Positions 24,122-33,194 of a stretch of DNA of 64,000 bases are shown here, piece by piece. The stretch lies in assembly GCA_900318265.1 (NCBI GenBank), contig ONKA01000008.1, positions 1-64,000 on the forward strand, in the 5' to 3' direction. Position 1 is the first letter of the stretch, and each line of letters starts with the position of its first letter. The notes under the pieces were generated by a model, which made no database searches, was not told the DNA's origin, and saw only the letters and a list, made by a program, of their open reading frames with translations. This DNA comes from an uncultured Bacteroidales bacterium (GTDB taxonomy: Bacteria > Bacteroidota > Bacteroidia > Bacteroidales > F082). Made by a program: the position numbers and the translations under genes.

Positions 24122-26556
24122 GAAAGACCTTATTATTAATGGCCCTTCTGCTGGCTTGCATGGGCCTTAGTGCACAAAACTATCACATCAATCTACACAA
24201 CAACGGTTCTGTAATCTACAATAACGATGTTAACACCATCGACGAAATACGTTTTCAAGGCCATCAGCCTGCCAACATGCTCATCAATGGGCAGAATGGC
24301 ACCTTGACCTTCCCTCTTTCCACATTCGACAGCATCACCTTCGTAAAAGAGGAGCTCCCTCCTGCGGGCGACACGGTTTTCATTATCTATAACGGCTCAA
24401 ACGTGAACGTCGTCAACCCGTTCTCCAACAATGGCGTGACGGTCAGCACCAGCAATGCCAACGTCACGGTGAACTCCACCATGGCCAATGTGCCCTACGT
24501 GGTGTCAGGCAGCTCAAGTAATGGCTCGTTGACAATGTACAGCACATCTTCTTTCTATTTGGCACTCAGCTCTTTATCGCTGGCAAGCACGAGCACTGCA
24601 GCCATTAATTTGGCTTCCAACGTCGGTGTAACCCTTGCTTTGAGAGGCACCTCCTCCCTTGCCGATGGAGCCAATAGCAGCCTCAATGCAGCACTCTACG
24701 CCGCAGGCAGCCTCAACGTAGGTGGCTTGGGCACTTTGTGTGTCACGGGCAATGCCAAACACGGCACAGCCGTGGAAGGCTCGATGACGGTCAACTCTGG
24801 CACTATTCGCATCTTTGACACAGACAGCGACGGCATTCACGGTAGCAGCAACTTGACTTGGAACGGCGGTACACTTGAAATTGTTTCAGCCGGTTCCGAT
24901 GGCCTTGACATTTCAGGAACCATCACCATCAACAACGGCGACCTGACCATCAACACGACGGCGGAAAGCCAAAGAAGTATCAAAGTGACAAACGCCTTTA
25001 CCATGACAGGCGGTTCGCTAAGTTGCAACGTCACAGGCAACGACTGTAAGGGCATCAAAGGCGATGCCGACATCAATATCAGCGGTGGTACCGTAGATGT
25101 GCAAGTTTCTGGCACAGGCTCGCACGGCATCTCCTCCGACACCGATGTTGTCATCGGCGGCACGGCTGACATCACCGTTGTCTCCTCATCGCAAGACGGC
25201 AAGTGTATCAAGAGCGACGGCACCGTCCACGTCAACGGCGGCACCCTAGAACTCACCCATTCGGGCGACATCTCCAAGGGCATCACGGCCACAAGTGACG
25301 TGACCATTACAGGCGGTGAAATCACCATCACTGCATCAGGTAGTACCATACTTGAAAATGTCAATAACCAAAACGTGCCAGCTTATTGCACCGCCATCAA
25401 GAGCGATGCGGACATCACCATATCGGGAGGAACCTTCCATATCACCTTGCCCACCACCAACCATGGCGGCAAGGCCATCAGTGCTGATGGTAACTTAACC
25501 ATCAATAACGGCGACTTCACCATCACCACCCAAGGCAACGGCGCTTCTTACACCGTCAGCGGTAGCACAAAAGACGCCTACACTTCATCGTGCCTCAAGT
25601 GCGACGGCAACATGCAAATCCTCGCTGGCAATTACACCCTCAGTAGTTCGGGAACGGGCGGCAAGGGCATCAACGTGGGTGGCACCTTGGTCATTGGCCA
25701 GCAAGGCGCCAACAACGACGACCTCTTCCTCAACGTCACCACTTCTGGCGAACGCATCACTGTCTCCAGCGGAGGTGGAGGATGGCCTGGACCAGGCGGA
25801 GGTGGCGGCGACTATGCCAACCCGAAAGGCGTCAAAGCACAAGGCAACCTGACCATCAACAGTGGCAACATTACCGTGCATTGCACCCAGACGCAAAACG
25901 AAGGCGGCGAGTGCATAGAAAGCAAGGCAACGTTGACCATCAACGGTGGCAACATTGAGGCTTATTCCGTGAAGGATGACGCCGTGAACGCAGCCCAAAA
26001 CCTCACCATCAATGGTGGTATCTACTATGCCCACAGCGATGCCAACGACGGCACCGACTCGAACGGCACCATGTTCCTCAACGGTGGTCTCAACATCTCC
26101 AACGGTGCCCGTTCGCCCGAGGAAGGCTTCGACTGCGACAACAACCAATTCAAGATTACGGGTAGCACCAGCATCGGCACAGGCGGAGGCACCAGTAATC
26201 CCACACAAAATGTCTGCACCCAGCCTTCGCTGAAAATCAACACGCAGCAAGGCTACGCCATCCAAATCCTGAAATCGGACGGCACCGTGATTTGCACCTA
26301 CCAATGTCCCACTTTCACCGGAGGTGGAGGCGGCGGTTGGCCTGGAGGAGGCGGCAACGGTATGGTCATGCTCTTCACCGACCCACAACTGCAAACAGGA
26401 CAGTCGTACACCGTAAAATACAATGGCACCATCAGTGGCGGTACCAATTGGAACGGCTATTATACTGGTAACGTTACCTATTCAGGAGGCAGCCAAACCA
26501 CCGTCAACGTCAATTCGATGGTTACCACGGTGAGTGCAGGAGGCGGAGGATGGTAA
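24118..26556 (+). CDS. Large Gly-rich beta-helix protein, Cthe_2159-like
   Basis: The 812-residue protein has an N-terminal signal (MRKTLLLMALLLACMGLSAQ; SPI cleavage after SAQ or a weak lipobox LLAC). From ~95 on it consists of repeated right-handed beta-helix rungs with a TVNSGTIRI / TINNGDLTI / NISGGTVDV pattern, as in the carbohydrate-binding Cthe_2159 family (calcium-dependent polysaccharide binding). Glycine-tryptophan loops (GGGGWPGPGGGGG near residue 555, GGGGGGWPGGGG, and the C-terminal AGGGGW) interrupt the helix. It overlaps the preceding gene by 4 bases and the following HD gene by 7. Confidence 0.85.
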   Translation: MRKTLLLMALLLACMGLSAQNYHINLHNNGSVIYNNDVNTIDEIRFQGHQPANMLINGQNGTLTFPLSTFDSITFVKEELPPAGDTVFIIYNGSNVNVVNPFSNNGVTVSTSNANVTVNSTMANVPYVVSGSSSNGSLTMYSTSSFYLALSSLSLASTSTAAINLASNVGVTLALRGTSSLADGANSSLNAALYAAGSLNVGGLGTLCVTGNAKHGTAVEGSMTVNSGTIRIFDTDSDGIHGSSNLTWNGGTLEIVSAGSDGLDISGTITINNGDLTINTTAESQRSIKVTNAFTMTGGSLSCNVTGNDCKGIKGDADINISGGTVDVQVSGTGSHGISSDTDVVIGGTADITVVSSSQDGKCIKSDGTVHVNGGTLELTHSGDISKGITATSDVTITGGEITITASGSTILENVNNQNVPAYCTAIKSDADITISGGTFHITLPTTNHGGKAISADGNLTINNGDFTITTQGNGASYTVSGSTKDAYTSSCLKCDGNMQILAGNYTLSSSGTGGKGINVGGTLVIGQQGANNDDLFLNVTTSGERITVSSGGGGWPGPGGGGGDYANPKGVKAQGNLTINSGNITVHCTQTQNEGGECIESKATLTINGGNIEAYSVKDDAVNAAQNLTINGGIYYAHSDANDGTDSNGTMFLNGGLNISNGARSPEEGFDCDNNQFKITGSTSIGTGGGTSNPTQNVCTQPSLKINTQQGYAIQILKSDGTVICTYQCPTFTGGGGGGWPGGGGNGMVMLFTDPQLQTGQSYTVKYNGTISGGTNWNGYYTGNVTYSGGSQTTVNVNSMVTTVSAGGGGW

Positions 26557-27164
26557 ATCCCGACATCATAGCATACATCGAGCAGGAGATCCTCCCCCGC
26601 TACGAGCATTTCGACGCCGCTCACCAACGCAACCATGCCGAAGAGGTCATCGAAAGGAGTTTGGCTTTGGCAGAGCATTATGACGTGAATGAAAACATGG
26701 TCTATGCCATCGCCGCCTACCACGACACAGGTCTTTGCGATGGCCGCGACACGCATCATCTCGTCTCGGGACGCATCATCCGAGAGGACATGAAACTACG
26801 CGAATGGTTCGATGAAACCCAAATCGAGACCATGGCACAAGCTGCCGAAGACCACCGAGCTTCATCGGGTCACGAGCCTCGCAGCATCTACGGCAAAATC
26901 GTGGCTGAAGCCGACCGCCTCATCTCGCCCGAAAAGGTCATCCGTCGTACCATACAGTTCACGCAAGACCATTTCCCCGACTACGACAAAGAGCAACAAT
27001 ACCAACGCTTCCGAGAGCACCTATTGGAGAAATACTCCGACATAGGTTATCTCCGCCTCTGGATTCCCGAGTCGGACAACGCGGTGCGATTGGAAGAATT
27101 AAGGAAAATCATTCGCGACGAAAACAAGATGAGAGAAGCTTTTGAGCAACTATTTCCGCAATAA
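26550..27164 (+). CDS. HD-domain phosphohydrolase
   Basis: The 204-residue cytosolic protein has HD-superfamily metal ligands: NHAEEVIERS with the first His near residue 28, AAYHDTG near 56, and later the AEDHRAS and VAEADRL motifs. It begins inside the end of the beta-helix gene (7-base overlap), so it is coupled to a secreted protein, which is an odd partner. HD enzymes act on nucleotides or signalling phosphates; the substrate here is unknown. Confidence 0.88.
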   Translation: MVNPDIIAYIEQEILPRYEHFDAAHQRNHAEEVIERSLALAEHYDVNENMVYAIAAYHDTGLCDGRDTHHLVSGRIIREDMKLREWFDETQIETMAQAAEDHRASSGHEPRSIYGKIVAEADRLISPEKVIRRTIQFTQDHFPDYDKEQQYQRFREHLLEKYSDIGYLRLWIPESDNAVRLEELRKIIRDENKMREAFEQLFPQ

Positions 27165-27189
27165 AACACCTGGGAATACATATATTTTG

Positions 27190-27197
27190 TATTTTTG
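27190..27197 (+). promoter_or_regulatory. -7 box of the secreted hypothetical protein
   Basis: TATTTTTG, 23 bases before the ATG at 27221. Confidence 0.6.
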
Positions 27198-27220
27198 CGT
27201 CCAATTTAACTCACGTTGAT

Positions 27221-28111
27221 ATGAAAAAGACACTTATTACCCTTATGATCCTCTGCTTCGCCGGCCTGGCCATGGCCCAAGAAGCCAACGAGACCGAATT
27301 CAAAATGGCCATTGGCGACACCGTCATTTGGAAGCCTTTCGAGCAATGCGACGGCCTTGGCTACAACGTCAAAGGACCAAAAGTCATCAATTACAAGCCC
27401 ATTCATTGGGGCGAAAAGATCCAAGTCATTGCCCAAAAAGTCGGAAAAAGCAGCATCATCGCCACTTGCCAGGACAATGATACCGAAGCCGTGGCCAATT
27501 TCATCGTTTACGACCCGAACGAAGTCCCTGTTATCGTCGAGAAGCCAGTGAAGCCCGCCACGCAGACCTTTACGGGCACCTATAAATTCGTCCCGCCCAC
27601 CAACAATTACTTCATCACCATTAACGACACGGGTAGCGGATTCAACGAGACTTACATGAAACACGGCGACGATGAAGCCTACAACGACGGACAAGGCGTG
27701 GACCGTTTCTGGAACATCAAGACCGGAAAAAACTGGTACTACCGTCCCGACGCCCAAGGTTGGACCGACGATGTCGACTGGGAATTTGAGGCTTTCGGCG
27801 AAAGCTTCCCCATCATCAACTCTTTCGCCAATGAGGTGAACAAAGACAACCTTTCCAACTACTTTGTCGGTACCGAAAAACTCACGGTCGGTGGTTCCGA
27901 AAAACCCTTTGAAATCGACTGCTGGCATTTCTTCGTCGACTACGAGGACGGCACCGTCATCCAATACTGGGTGGATCCCGCCAACGGCTGCACGCTGAAG
28001 CGCCAAATCAACGCCGACCCCGCCAAGGTGGTCACCGTGTATGACCTCAAGTACAACCGCCTGTATTTCGGCCCCAGCTTCAAGAAAGGCCTACATGATA
28101 TAACGAGATAA
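27221..28111 (+). CDS. Secreted hypothetical protein, 296 residues
   Basis: The protein has a clear signal peptide (MKKTLITLMILCFAGLAMAQ) and is then soluble. Residues 25-100 look like an all-beta Ig-like/BACON-type module ending in FIVYDPNEVPV, a linker with PVKPAT follows, and the rest is a distinct domain rich in Tyr, Trp and Asp, with FRW/WYYRPDAQGW-type segments. I do not recognise the C-terminal family. gcvT follows 40 bases later without a visible -7 box, so it may be read from this promoter. Confidence 0.75.
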   Translation: MKKTLITLMILCFAGLAMAQEANETEFKMAIGDTVIWKPFEQCDGLGYNVKGPKVINYKPIHWGEKIQVIAQKVGKSSIIATCQDNDTEAVANFIVYDPNEVPVIVEKPVKPATQTFTGTYKFVPPTNNYFITINDTGSGFNETYMKHGDDEAYNDGQGVDRFWNIKTGKNWYYRPDAQGWTDDVDWEFEAFGESFPIINSFANEVNKDNLSNYFVGTEKLTVGGSEKPFEIDCWHFFVDYEDGTVIQYWVDPANGCTLKRQINADPAKVVTVYDLKYNRLYFGPSFKKGLHDITR

Positions 28112-28151
28112 CAACAGTTCAATAATTCAACAATAAACAATTAAACATAAC

Positions 28152-29270
28152 ATGATGGAAAACATTGAATTAAAGAAAACCCCTTACAACCAGATCCATC
28201 ACGACCTGGGCGCCAAGATGGCTGAATTTGCCGGTTACGACATGCCGATCCAATACACCGGTCTCGTTGAAGAGCACAACAACGTCCGCAACAATGTCGG
28301 CGTGTTCGACGTGAGTCACATGGGCGAATTCCGCGCCAAAGGCCCCATGGCCAAGCAGTTCATGCAGTACTGCACCGTCAACGACGTGGCCGCTTTGAGC
28401 GACGGTAAGGTGCAATACACCTGCCTGCCTAACGGCAAGGGCGGCATCGTGGACGACATGCTCGTCTATCGTATCGCCGACGACCACTACTTCATGGTGC
28501 CCAACGCTGCCAACATCGACAAGGACTGGGCTTGGATGAGCCAGATTGCCGAGAAGTTCGGCATGACCCTTGGCGAAGACTTCAAGAACGAGAGCGAAGA
28601 ATGGGCTCAGTTGGCCGTGCAAGGCCCCAACGCCCTGAAAGCCATGCAAAAGCTCACCAAAGCCAATGTGGTGGATATGGAATACTACACCTTCCAAATC
28701 ATCAACTTCGCCGGTGTCGACAACATCATCTTCTCGACCACGGGTTACACTGGTTCGGGTGGTTGCGAGATCTACATCCCCGTTGCCCACGCCAAGGAAG
28801 TTTGGGACGCCGTCTTTGAGGCTGGCAAGGAGTTCGGCATCATGCCCGCAGGTCTGGGTTGCCGCGACACCCTCCGTCTCGAAAAGGGCTTCTGCCTCTA
28901 TGGTCATGAGATCGACGACACCATCAGCCCCATTGAGGCTGGTCTCGGCTGGATCACCAAGTTCGTCGACGGCAACGACTTCCTCAACCGCGAGATTTTC
29001 GCTGCACAAAAAGCCAATGGCGTGAGCCAGAAGATCGTCGGCTTTGAAATGATCGACCGTGGCATTCCGCGCAACGGTTATGAGGTGTGCGACGCCGAAG
29101 GCAATTGCATCGGCATGGTGCGCTCGGGTAGCCCGTCGCCCTCAACTGGCAAGAACATCGGTACCGCTCTGGTGAAGAAGGCCTTCAGCAAGAAGGACAC
29201 TGAAATCTTCATCAAGATCCGTAACAAACTCATCAAAGCCGTCGTGGTGAAGATGCCGTTCCTGCCCTAA
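28152..29270 (+). CDS. gcvT: Glycine cleavage system T protein (aminomethyltransferase)
   Basis: GcvT moves the methylene from aminomethyl-lipoyl GcvH onto tetrahydrofolate and releases ammonia. The 372-residue protein has the full family layout: GAKMAEFAGYDMPIQY at the N-terminus, FDVSHMGEF, a central TGYTGSGGCEIYIP motif for folate binding, and the C-terminal GMVRSGSPSPS. Length is normal. Two ATGs are adjacent (28152, 28155). A hairpin terminator follows. Confidence 0.97.
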   Translation: MMENIELKKTPYNQIHHDLGAKMAEFAGYDMPIQYTGLVEEHNNVRNNVGVFDVSHMGEFRAKGPMAKQFMQYCTVNDVAALSDGKVQYTCLPNGKGGIVDDMLVYRIADDHYFMVPNAANIDKDWAWMSQIAEKFGMTLGEDFKNESEEWAQLAVQGPNALKAMQKLTKANVVDMEYYTFQIINFAGVDNIIFSTTGYTGSGGCEIYIPVAHAKEVWDAVFEAGKEFGIMPAGLGCRDTLRLEKGFCLYGHEIDDTISPIEAGLGWITKFVDGNDFLNREIFAAQKANGVSQKIVGFEMIDRGIPRNGYEVCDAEGNCIGMVRSGSPSPSTGKNIGTALVKKAFSKKDTEIFIKIRNKLIKAVVVKMPFLP

Positions 29271-29298
29271 TCGTTTGGAAAGTAATGGAAAAGTTTTC

Positions 29299-29336
29299 AG
29301 CCGTCCCCGAAAAAACGGGGGCGGCTTGTTTTTTGG
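29299..29336 (+). terminator. Rho-independent terminator after gcvT
   Basis: AGCCGTCCCC (29299-29308) pairs with GGGGGCGGCT (29317-29326), with one G-T wobble, and is followed by TGTTTTTT. Confidence 0.85.
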
Positions 29337-29347
29337 CAGGATTTTTG

Positions 29348-29355
29348 TAGTTTTG
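29348..29355 (+). promoter_or_regulatory. -7 box of the 177-residue lipoprotein
   Basis: TAGTTTTG, 52 bases before the ATG at 29408. Confidence 0.6.
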
Positions 29356-29407
29356 CACCGTAAAAGGAAAGCAAAACAAAGTCTAATAATTTAAAAACAT
29401 TATCAAA

Positions 29408-29941
29408 ATGAAAAAGTTAAGTTTAATCTGCATGACCATCCTAGCCATCTCATTCTTGGCTTCTTGCCGCGGACCGCAAGGCCCTGCCGGACACGACGGC
29501 AACGCCAACGTGGCCTCTTCTACCCTGACCATCAAATCTTCCGATTGGCAGTGGCAGGCCAATAATAGTCAATGGATGGTTGAAATCGACTATCCCGCCA
29601 TCAATAACAACGTCTTCAACCATGGTGCCGTGCTCGTTTACATGGACGTGGATGGAGCTTGGTCGCAAGTGCCTTTGACCTACTATTATCAGGACTGGAT
29701 CACGAACGAGGAAAACCAACAGGTGCTCATCAACTGCGAGGCCTCCATTGAAGTGGCCACTTTAAGTGACGGCGGCGTCCGCCTCTTCTGGACAGAGAGT
29801 GACTTCTATGACGGAATGCGTCCCGAAACCCACGACTTTAAGGTTGTGGCCATCGAGGCAACGGTCTTCGCCACCCGCAGCGACGTCGACTACAGCAGCT
29901 ACGAGGCCGTGAAGAAAGCCTTCCAGCTGGCTGAAGATTAA
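29408..29941 (+). CDS. Lipoprotein with collagen-like start, 177 residues
   Basis: The signal ends in the lipobox FLASC (Cys20). The mature protein begins RGPQGPAGHDGN, a short collagen-like Gly-x-y run directly after the lipidated Cys, and then a beta-rich domain with WSQVPLTYYYQ and a DFKVVAIEAT strand. Many Bacteroidota lipoproteins share this arrangement, but function is not known. It is convergent with the exchanger gene and separated by a perfect palindrome. Confidence 0.75.
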   Translation: MKKLSLICMTILAISFLASCRGPQGPAGHDGNANVASSTLTIKSSDWQWQANNSQWMVEIDYPAINNNVFNHGAVLVYMDVDGAWSQVPLTYYYQDWITNEENQQVLINCEASIEVATLSDGGVRLFWTESDFYDGMRPETHDFKVVAIEATVFATRSDVDYSSYEAVKKAFQLAED

Positions 29942-29967
29942 AAGACAGTAAACGGAAACGGATCAAT

Positions 29968-29995
29968 GTAGAGACGGTGCATGCACCGTCTCTAC
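29968..29995. repeat. Perfect 28-base palindrome (REP-like, GTAGAGACG family)
   Basis: The arms GTAGAGACGGTGCA and TGCACCGTCTCTAC are exactly symmetric. It lies between two convergent genes and is followed by a T-rich tract, so it may end both transcripts. Related sites with CGTCTCTAC occur at 43128-43172 and 49089-49110. Confidence 0.8.
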
Positions 29996-30000
29996 TATTT

Positions 30001-30957
30001 TTATTGCATCACCAACGAGAACCACATGAAACCCACATAGCCCAAGGTTAGCAAGGCGCCCTCCCAACGGGAGATCTTGCGGCCTTTGCCCGTGAAGACA
30101 AACAGCAGCATCAGGATGTTGGCGGCAAAGAGAATCAACAACTGTTTGTTCATCATCGGCTCAAATGGCAATGGCGTTATGAGTGCACTGACACCCAACA
30201 CCATGAAGATATTCATGATATTTGACCCCAACACGTTTCCTATGGCAATGCCAGAATTCTTCTTCAATGCAGCCACAAAAGAAGTGATGAGTTCGGGCAA
30301 AGAGGTGGCAGTAGCCACAATGGTCAAGCCTATGGTGCTTTCGCTCATGCCCCAGTTACGGGCCAAAATCTGCGCATTGTTGGAGACAAGCTCACCGCCC
30401 AGCCACAATCCAGCGATACCAAAAACAAGCGATAGGATGGTCTTTCCCCAAGGCATGGCTTGTTGCGCATCTTCGCTTTCTCCCTGAGGATCCTTTTTCA
30501 TAAAAGTCAGCAACAGATAACCGATGCCCAATGAAAGAAGGATGACACCTTCAATCCAGTTGATGGTGTGGGATTGTTCCGTAAAGAAGTAATTGGCCAT
30601 CAAAGTGATGGCAAGTGTGGCAACGAAGCCTACGGGGATGTCACGACGGATGGAAATGCGGCTGACGTCAATGGGCCAAACAAGAGCACTCACACCCAAA
30701 ATAAGCAAGATATTCATCGTGTTGCTGCCGATAATGTTACCGATAGCCAAACCTGGACTGCCTTTCGCACACGAGAACACATTGACAATCATCTCAGGCA
30801 ACGAGGTACCAAAAGCCACGATGGTCAAGCCGATGATGAGGGGCGACAACTTGGCGCGGACACCAACGCTAGTGGCTCCGTTGACAAGCCAATTCGCGCC
30901 TAAGATAAGGGCGACGAAGCCTGCGGCGAGTAATAAAAGAGGTATTAAAGAAGTCAT
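30001..30957 (-). CDS. CaCA-family Ca2+/Na+ exchanger (YrbG-like)
   Basis: The 318-residue protein has about ten membrane segments and two inverted alpha-repeats: GTSLPEMIVN with GNIIGSNTMN in the first half, and ATSLPELITS with GNVLGSNIMN in the second. These acidic repeat motifs bind the transported cations. The loop between the halves is acidic. Function as a Ca2+/Na+ (or H+) exchanger follows from the family. Confidence 0.92.
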   Translation of the reverse strand: MTSLIPLLLLAAGFVALILGANWLVNGATSVGVRAKLSPLIIGLTIVAFGTSLPEMIVNVFSCAKGSPGLAIGNIIGSNTMNILLILGVSALVWPIDVSRISIRRDIPVGFVATLAITLMANYFFTEQSHTINWIEGVILLSLGIGYLLLTFMKKDPQGESEDAQQAMPWGKTILSLVFGIAGLWLGGELVSNNAQILARNWGMSESTIGLTIVATATSLPELITSFVAALKKNSGIAIGNVLGSNIMNIFMVLGVSALITPLPFEPMMNKQLLILFAANILMLLFVFTGKGRKISRWEGALLTLGYVGFMWFSLVMQ

Positions 30958-30998
30958 ATCCTAGTCTTGGCGGCGTTTAATTACATTGAATCTTCGAT

Positions 30999-31057
30999 TT
31001 CGACGGGCTCAACGACCTTGGCTTTCTCGTATTGTCAAGGTCCTTAAGCCTGTCGAA
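30999..31057. repeat. Imperfect inverted repeat of the TTCGACAGGCT family
   Basis: Arms 30999-31019 and 31037-31057 pair over 21 bases with a few mismatches (TTCGACGGGCTCAACGACCTT against the complement of AAGGTCCTTAAGCCTGTCGAA). The motif (CCTGAGCYTGTCGAAGGG) is a frequent intergenic repeat in Bacteroidota; another copy is at 59625-59643. Confidence 0.7.
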
Positions 31058-31065
31058 GGGCCGAA

Positions 31066-31737
31066 TTAAACATTATAGTTTCTTGCTCCGAAAATCTTGC
31101 TGCCCACCCTAACCAAAGTAGCACCTTCCTCGACGGCAATCGGATAGTCGTCCGACATGCCCATCGAAATCTGCTTGAATTGCGGTTGGTCAGCAAAATA
31201 ATCTTTCTTGAGGGTTTCAAATATGTCTTTCAGGTGTTTGAATTCCTTGCGGACCTCATCCTTATCGTCAGTGAAAGTCGCCATGCCCATTACTCCACAG
31301 ATACGCACGTTTTGCATCTGTTTGAATGCTTCCGAATCAAGCAGTTGACGGGCTTCATCCATGTCAAGACCGAACTTCGTCTCTTCCATCGCGATGTGGA
31401 ACTGCAGCAAGCAATCGACAACACGGTCGTGCTTTTTGGCTTCCTTGTTGACAGCTTCAAGCAAGTTGGCAGAATCGATGCTATGGATAAGCGTAACGAA
31501 AGGGATAATATATTTGATTTTGTTGGTCTGCAGGTGGCCGATGAAGTGCCATTGGATGTCGGCAGGCAACACCTCATGCTTGTCGCGCATCTCAAGGGCG
31601 TGGTTTTCGCCGAAAATACGCTGACCCGCATCGTAGGCTTCCTGCAAGTCGCTGACGGGCTTGGTCTTGCTGACGGCCACCAAAGTCACTGACTCGGGTA
31701 GCGTCGCCCTGATTTTTTCTAAGTTTTCCTTGATCAT
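31066..31737 (-). CDS. yggS: YggS-family PLP homeostasis protein
   Basis: YggS/PLPHP proteins bind pyridoxal phosphate and balance B6 vitamers and amino acids, without known catalysis. The 223-residue protein has the PLP Lys in VAVSKTK (Lys24), GENHALEM, WHFIGHLQTNK, a middle GVMGMATF, and the phosphate-binding SMGMSDDYPIAVEEGATLVRVGSKIFG end. The gene diverges from ffh. Confidence 0.95.
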   Translation of the reverse strand: MIKENLEKIRATLPESVTLVAVSKTKPVSDLQEAYDAGQRIFGENHALEMRDKHEVLPADIQWHFIGHLQTNKIKYIIPFVTLIHSIDSANLLEAVNKEAKKHDRVVDCLLQFHIAMEETKFGLDMDEARQLLDSEAFKQMQNVRICGVMGMATFTDDKDEVRKEFKHLKDIFETLKKDYFADQPQFKQISMGMSDDYPIAVEEGATLVRVGSKIFGARNYNV

Positions 31738-31759
31738 GATTCAACTGTTTTTGATGGTG

Positions 31760-31767
31760 CAAAAATA
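31760..31767 (-). promoter_or_regulatory. -7 box of yggS
   Basis: TATTTTTG on the minus strand, 22 bases before the yggS ATG. Confidence 0.65.
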
Positions 31768-31775
31768 CGCAATCC

Positions 31776-31814
31776 AAACAATTCAACAATTAAACATTCA
31801 AACAATTCAACAAT
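31776..31814. repeat. Direct repeat between the yggS and ffh promoters
   Basis: AAACAATTCAACAAT occurs at 31776-31790 and again at 31800-31814, 24 bases apart (about two helix turns). The pair lies between the divergent boxes of yggS and ffh. A looser form of the same motif precedes gcvT near 28112-28148. Confidence 0.65.
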
Positions 31815-31820
31815 AATTCT

Positions 31821-31828
31821 TACCTTTG
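31821..31828 (+). promoter_or_regulatory. -7 box of ffh
   Basis: TACCTTTG, 20 bases before the ffh ATG. Confidence 0.65.
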
Positions 31829-31848
31829 CGCCCAAATTTAGAAAAACT

Positions 31849-33183
31849 ATGTTTGAAGGTTTAAGTGAAAAACTAGAACGTTCGTTCAAAGTCCTTAGAG
31901 GACAGGCATATATCACCGAGGTGAACATTGCCGATACGATGAAGGAAATTCGTCGCGCCCTGCTGGACGCCGACGTCAGCTATAAGATTGCCAAGGATGT
32001 CACCAACAACATCAAGGAGAAGGCTCTCGGACAAGAGATTCTCACCTCGGTGAAACCTGGCGACATGATGGTCAAAATCGTCCACGACGAGTTGGCAGAA
32101 CTGATGGGCGGCGATGCCGTCGACATCAACCTGAAAGGTCAGCCGAGCATCATTTTGATTGCAGGTCTGCAAGGATCTGGTAAGACCACCTTCTCTGCCA
32201 AGTTGGCCTCTTATCTGAAACGCAAACGCAGCAAGCAAGTGCTGTTAGTGGCTGGCGACGTATACCGTCCCGCCGCTATCGAGCAGTTGAAAGTGTTGGG
32301 CCAGCAGGTGGAAGTTGAGGTCTATAGCGAAGAAGGCAACAAGAACCCCGTGCAGATTGCGCAAAACGCGATCAACCACGCCAAGAGCCAAGGCAAGAAC
32401 GTGGTCATCATCGATACCGCCGGTCGTCTTGCTGTTGACGAGGAGATGATGAACGAGATCGCCAACATCAAGGAAGCCGTGAATCCGCACGAGACCTTGT
32501 TTGTGGTGGATGCCATGACGGGTCAGGATGCCGTGAATACGGCCAAAGCCTTCAACGACCGCTTGGACTTCGACGGCGTGGTGCTGACCAAGTTGGACGG
32601 CGACACCCGCGGCGGTGCAGCCCTCACCATCCGCACAGTAGTGGAGAAGCCCATCAAATTCGTCGGTATCGGTGAAAAAATGGATGCTTTGGATGTGTTC
32701 CATCCCAAGCGCATGGCCGACCGTATCCTCGGCATGGGCGACATCGTCTCCCTCGTGGAACGCGCCCAAGAGCAATTCGACGAGGAAGAAGCACGCAAGT
32801 TGCAGAAGAAACTCGCCAAGAACGAATTCAACTACAACGACTTCCTGAAGCAGATCCAGCAAATCAAGAAGATGGGTAACTTGAAGGACCTCGCCAGCAT
32901 GATTCCCGGCATGGACAAGGCCATGAAGGGAGAGGAAATCGACGACGACGCTTTCAAGAGCATCGAGGCCATCATCTATTCCATGACGCCCCAGGAACGC
33001 GAGAATCCGAAACTCCTCAATGGCACGCGCCGTAAGCGCATCGCCGATGGCAGTGGCACTTCTATCGTGGAAGTCAACCGCCTTGTGAAGCAATTTGAGG
33101 AGACTTCGAAGATGATGCGCATGATGACCACGGGTGGTGGCAAAAAGATGATGCGCATGGCCAACGCAATGAGAAGAAGATAA
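31849..33183 (+). CDS. ffh: Signal recognition particle protein Ffh
   Basis: Ffh binds 4.5S RNA and signal sequences and, with FtsY, brings ribosomes to the membrane. The 444-residue protein has the N domain (1-95), the G domain with P-loop GLQGSGKTT (106-114), DTAGRLAVDEEMM and TKLDGDTRGG, and the Met-rich M domain from ~300 ending in MRMANAMRRR. All parts are intact. folD follows 11 bases later. Confidence 0.97.
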   Translation: MFEGLSEKLERSFKVLRGQAYITEVNIADTMKEIRRALLDADVSYKIAKDVTNNIKEKALGQEILTSVKPGDMMVKIVHDELAELMGGDAVDINLKGQPSIILIAGLQGSGKTTFSAKLASYLKRKRSKQVLLVAGDVYRPAAIEQLKVLGQQVEVEVYSEEGNKNPVQIAQNAINHAKSQGKNVVIIDTAGRLAVDEEMMNEIANIKEAVNPHETLFVVDAMTGQDAVNTAKAFNDRLDFDGVVLTKLDGDTRGGAALTIRTVVEKPIKFVGIGEKMDALDVFHPKRMADRILGMGDIVSLVERAQEQFDEEEARKLQKKLAKNEFNYNDFLKQIQQIKKMGNLKDLASMIPGMDKAMKGEEIDDDAFKSIEAIIYSMTPQERENPKLLNGTRRKRIADGSGTSIVEVNRLVKQFEETSKMMRMMTTGGGKKMMRMANAMRRR

Positions 33184-33194
33184 ACACCAACACT

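Noticed and set aside
25585-26394. 269-codon open frame antisense to the beta-helix gene
   Set aside because: Arises from the repetitive Gly/Thr/Asn codons of the sense gene; translation has no recognisable domain.
28170-29009. 279-codon open frame antisense to gcvT
   Set aside because: Shadow of a strongly conserved gene; no promoter, domain or start context.
32245-33093. 282-codon open frame antisense to ffh
   Set aside because: Complement of the conserved G and M domains; His/Leu/Val-rich translation typical of antisense shadows.
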